From: Pseudomonas baltica
Lineage (GTDB): Bacteria; Pseudomonadota; Gammaproteobacteria; Pseudomonadales; Pseudomonadaceae
Assembly (NCBI RefSeq): GCF_014235765.1
Contig: NZ_JACMYH010000004.1
Coordinates: 1 to 64,000, forward strand
Length of the DNA: 64,000 bases
Reading direction: 5' to 3'
Shown: piece by piece, positions 63,210-64,000 of the stretch
Numbering within the stretch: the stretch's first letter is position 1
How the letters are laid out: each line of letters begins with the position of its first letter
Translations under genes and position numbers: made by a program
Notes under the pieces: generated by a model
Databases searched by the model: none
Told to the model about the DNA's origin: nothing
Seen by the model: the letters and a program-made list of their open reading frames with translations, nothing else

Positions 63210-64000
63210 ATGACCGCATACAACGACACCTTCGGCCAGCCGCTGCTGACCTTTCCCGACGCCGACAAGAGCCCGCTGAGCATCCGCGCCAAGGCGCTGG
63301 TGTTCGTCGATCCGCGCTCGCGACGCTTGCGCGAGGAGCTCGAGCGGCTCGCGCCCAAGGCACTGCCGGTGCTGATTCAGGGTGAAAGCGGCACCGGCAA
63401 GGAACTGCTTGCCCGCCACATTCATCGTGGCAGTGATCGTGGCGGCCTTTTCGTCTCGGTCAATTGCGGCGCGATCAGCCCGACCTACGCCGATGCCGAG
63501 CTGTTCGGCTACAGCGCAGGCGCCCACAGCGGCACGGCCAGCAGCCGGGCCGGATGGTTCGGCTCGGCCAACGGCGGCACGCTGTACCTGGACGAGATCG
63601 CCGACCTGCCGCTGGCGATCCAGACCAAGCTGCTCGCGGCGTTGGAAACCCGTGAAGTGACCCGCGTCGGCGCGGCCCAGCCCAATCCGGTGGACGTGCG
63701 CCTGGTGGCGGCGTCGAGCATCGATCTGGGCCAGGCCGTGGCCGCGGGGAAATTCAACGAACGGTTGCACGCCTATCTGGGCGAAGGCCGCCTGACCTTG
63801 CCGCCGTTGCGCGAGCGGACCGGCGATATCCTCGCCCTGGCCGAGTATTTCCTGGGCATCTACAGCCATCGTCTGAACCTGGCGGTGCCGCTGATCAGCG
63901 CCGATGCGCAGCGAGCGCTGGAGCGCCACGATTGGCCTGGCAATACCCGCGAGCTGGAAAACGTCATCCATTTTGCCTTGCTGGTCAGCCGCGGCGACGA
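63210..64000 (+). CDS. Sigma-54-dependent transcriptional activator (SfnR-like), partial
   Basis: First 263 residues of an activator without any sensor domain before the AAA+ module, as in SfnR-type regulators of sulfur-source use. Walker A QGESGTGKELLARHIH (residues 57-72) and Walker B GTLYLDEIADLPL (about 123-135) are normal, followed by sensor I and the WPGNTRELENV motif near 245. The sigma-54 contact loop, normally GAFTGA, reads GAHSGT at residues 104-109 (LFGYSAGAHSGTASSRAGWF). The window ends before the C-terminal DNA-binding helix-turn-helix. The start is ATG 63210. Confidence 0.85.
   Translation, partial: MTAYNDTFGQPLLTFPDADKSPLSIRAKALVFVDPRSRRLREELERLAPKALPVLIQGESGTGKELLARHIHRGSDRGGLFVSVNCGAISPTYADAELFGYSAGAHSGTASSRAGWFGSANGGTLYLDEIADLPLAIQTKLLAALETREVTRVGAAQPNPVDVRLVAASSIDLGQAVAAGKFNERLHAYLGEGRLTLPPLRERTGDILALAEYFLGIYSHRLNLAVPLISADAQRALERHDWPGNTRELENVIHFALLVSRGD

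Overview
The window is a stretch of a Pseudomonas chromosome from the P. putida / P. fluorescens side of the genus. This rests on recognisable gene sets (lapABC, gabDT, desA next to a GGDEF-EAL protein, oscA-sbp-cysTWA), high-GC coding sequence and Pseudomonas-type REP elements. No search was run; all identifications come from reading the proteins.

Layout. 1-5819: the lap biofilm adhesin locus, with the N-terminus of the giant adhesin LapA on the minus strand (cut by the window edge) and its type I exporter genes lapB and lapC divergent from it. 6011-11100: a tightly overlapping operon of a MarR regulator, an FUSC-type inner-membrane transporter, a DUF1656 protein, a membrane fusion protein and a NodT outer-membrane lipoprotein. 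11147-13849: three minus-strand single genes (zinc-type alcohol dehydrogenase, bestrophin-like channel, LysE exporter). 14480-26170: a contact-dependent inhibition / two-partner secretion locus, cdiB-cdiA-cdiI, with an A/T-rich exchangeable toxin-immunity end and a decayed fragment after it. 26567-28471: a chemoreceptor.

28863-48268 is a genomic island of about 19.4 kb inserted in the 3' half of a tRNA-Arg(CCG) gene. The tRNA is intact at the right end (48224-48300) and its last 45 bases are duplicated at the left end (28863-28907). The integrase gene lies beside the intact tRNA. The island carries a type I restriction-modification system (hsdM-hsdS-AlbA_2/ATPase gene-hsdR), a small controller-like XRE regulator facing an array of operator repeats with 15-bp period, a large multi-stem palindromic region with repeats next to a second tyrosine recombinase, a replication-type winged-helix gene with an excisionase-like partner, and a translationally coupled operon of a large serine recombinase and two different ParB-like proteins without ParA. 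This last operon and the palindromic region are the least explained parts of the window.

48609-64000 returns to core chromosome: gabD and gabT (GABA catabolism), a receiver-HDOD protein whose receiver lacks its phospho-acceptor, a small secreted protein bracketed by a copy of the HDOD gene's 3' end, a PAS-GGDEF diguanylate cyclase, the desaturase desA, a PAS-GGDEF-EAL protein, then the sulfate starvation/uptake genes oscA, sbp, cysT, cysW, cysA, a triple REP cluster, an RBBP9-type hydrolase, and the start of a sigma-54 activator with an unusual GAFTGA loop. Three c-di-GMP related loci (Lap, the GGDEF protein, the GGDEF-EAL protein) lie in one window.
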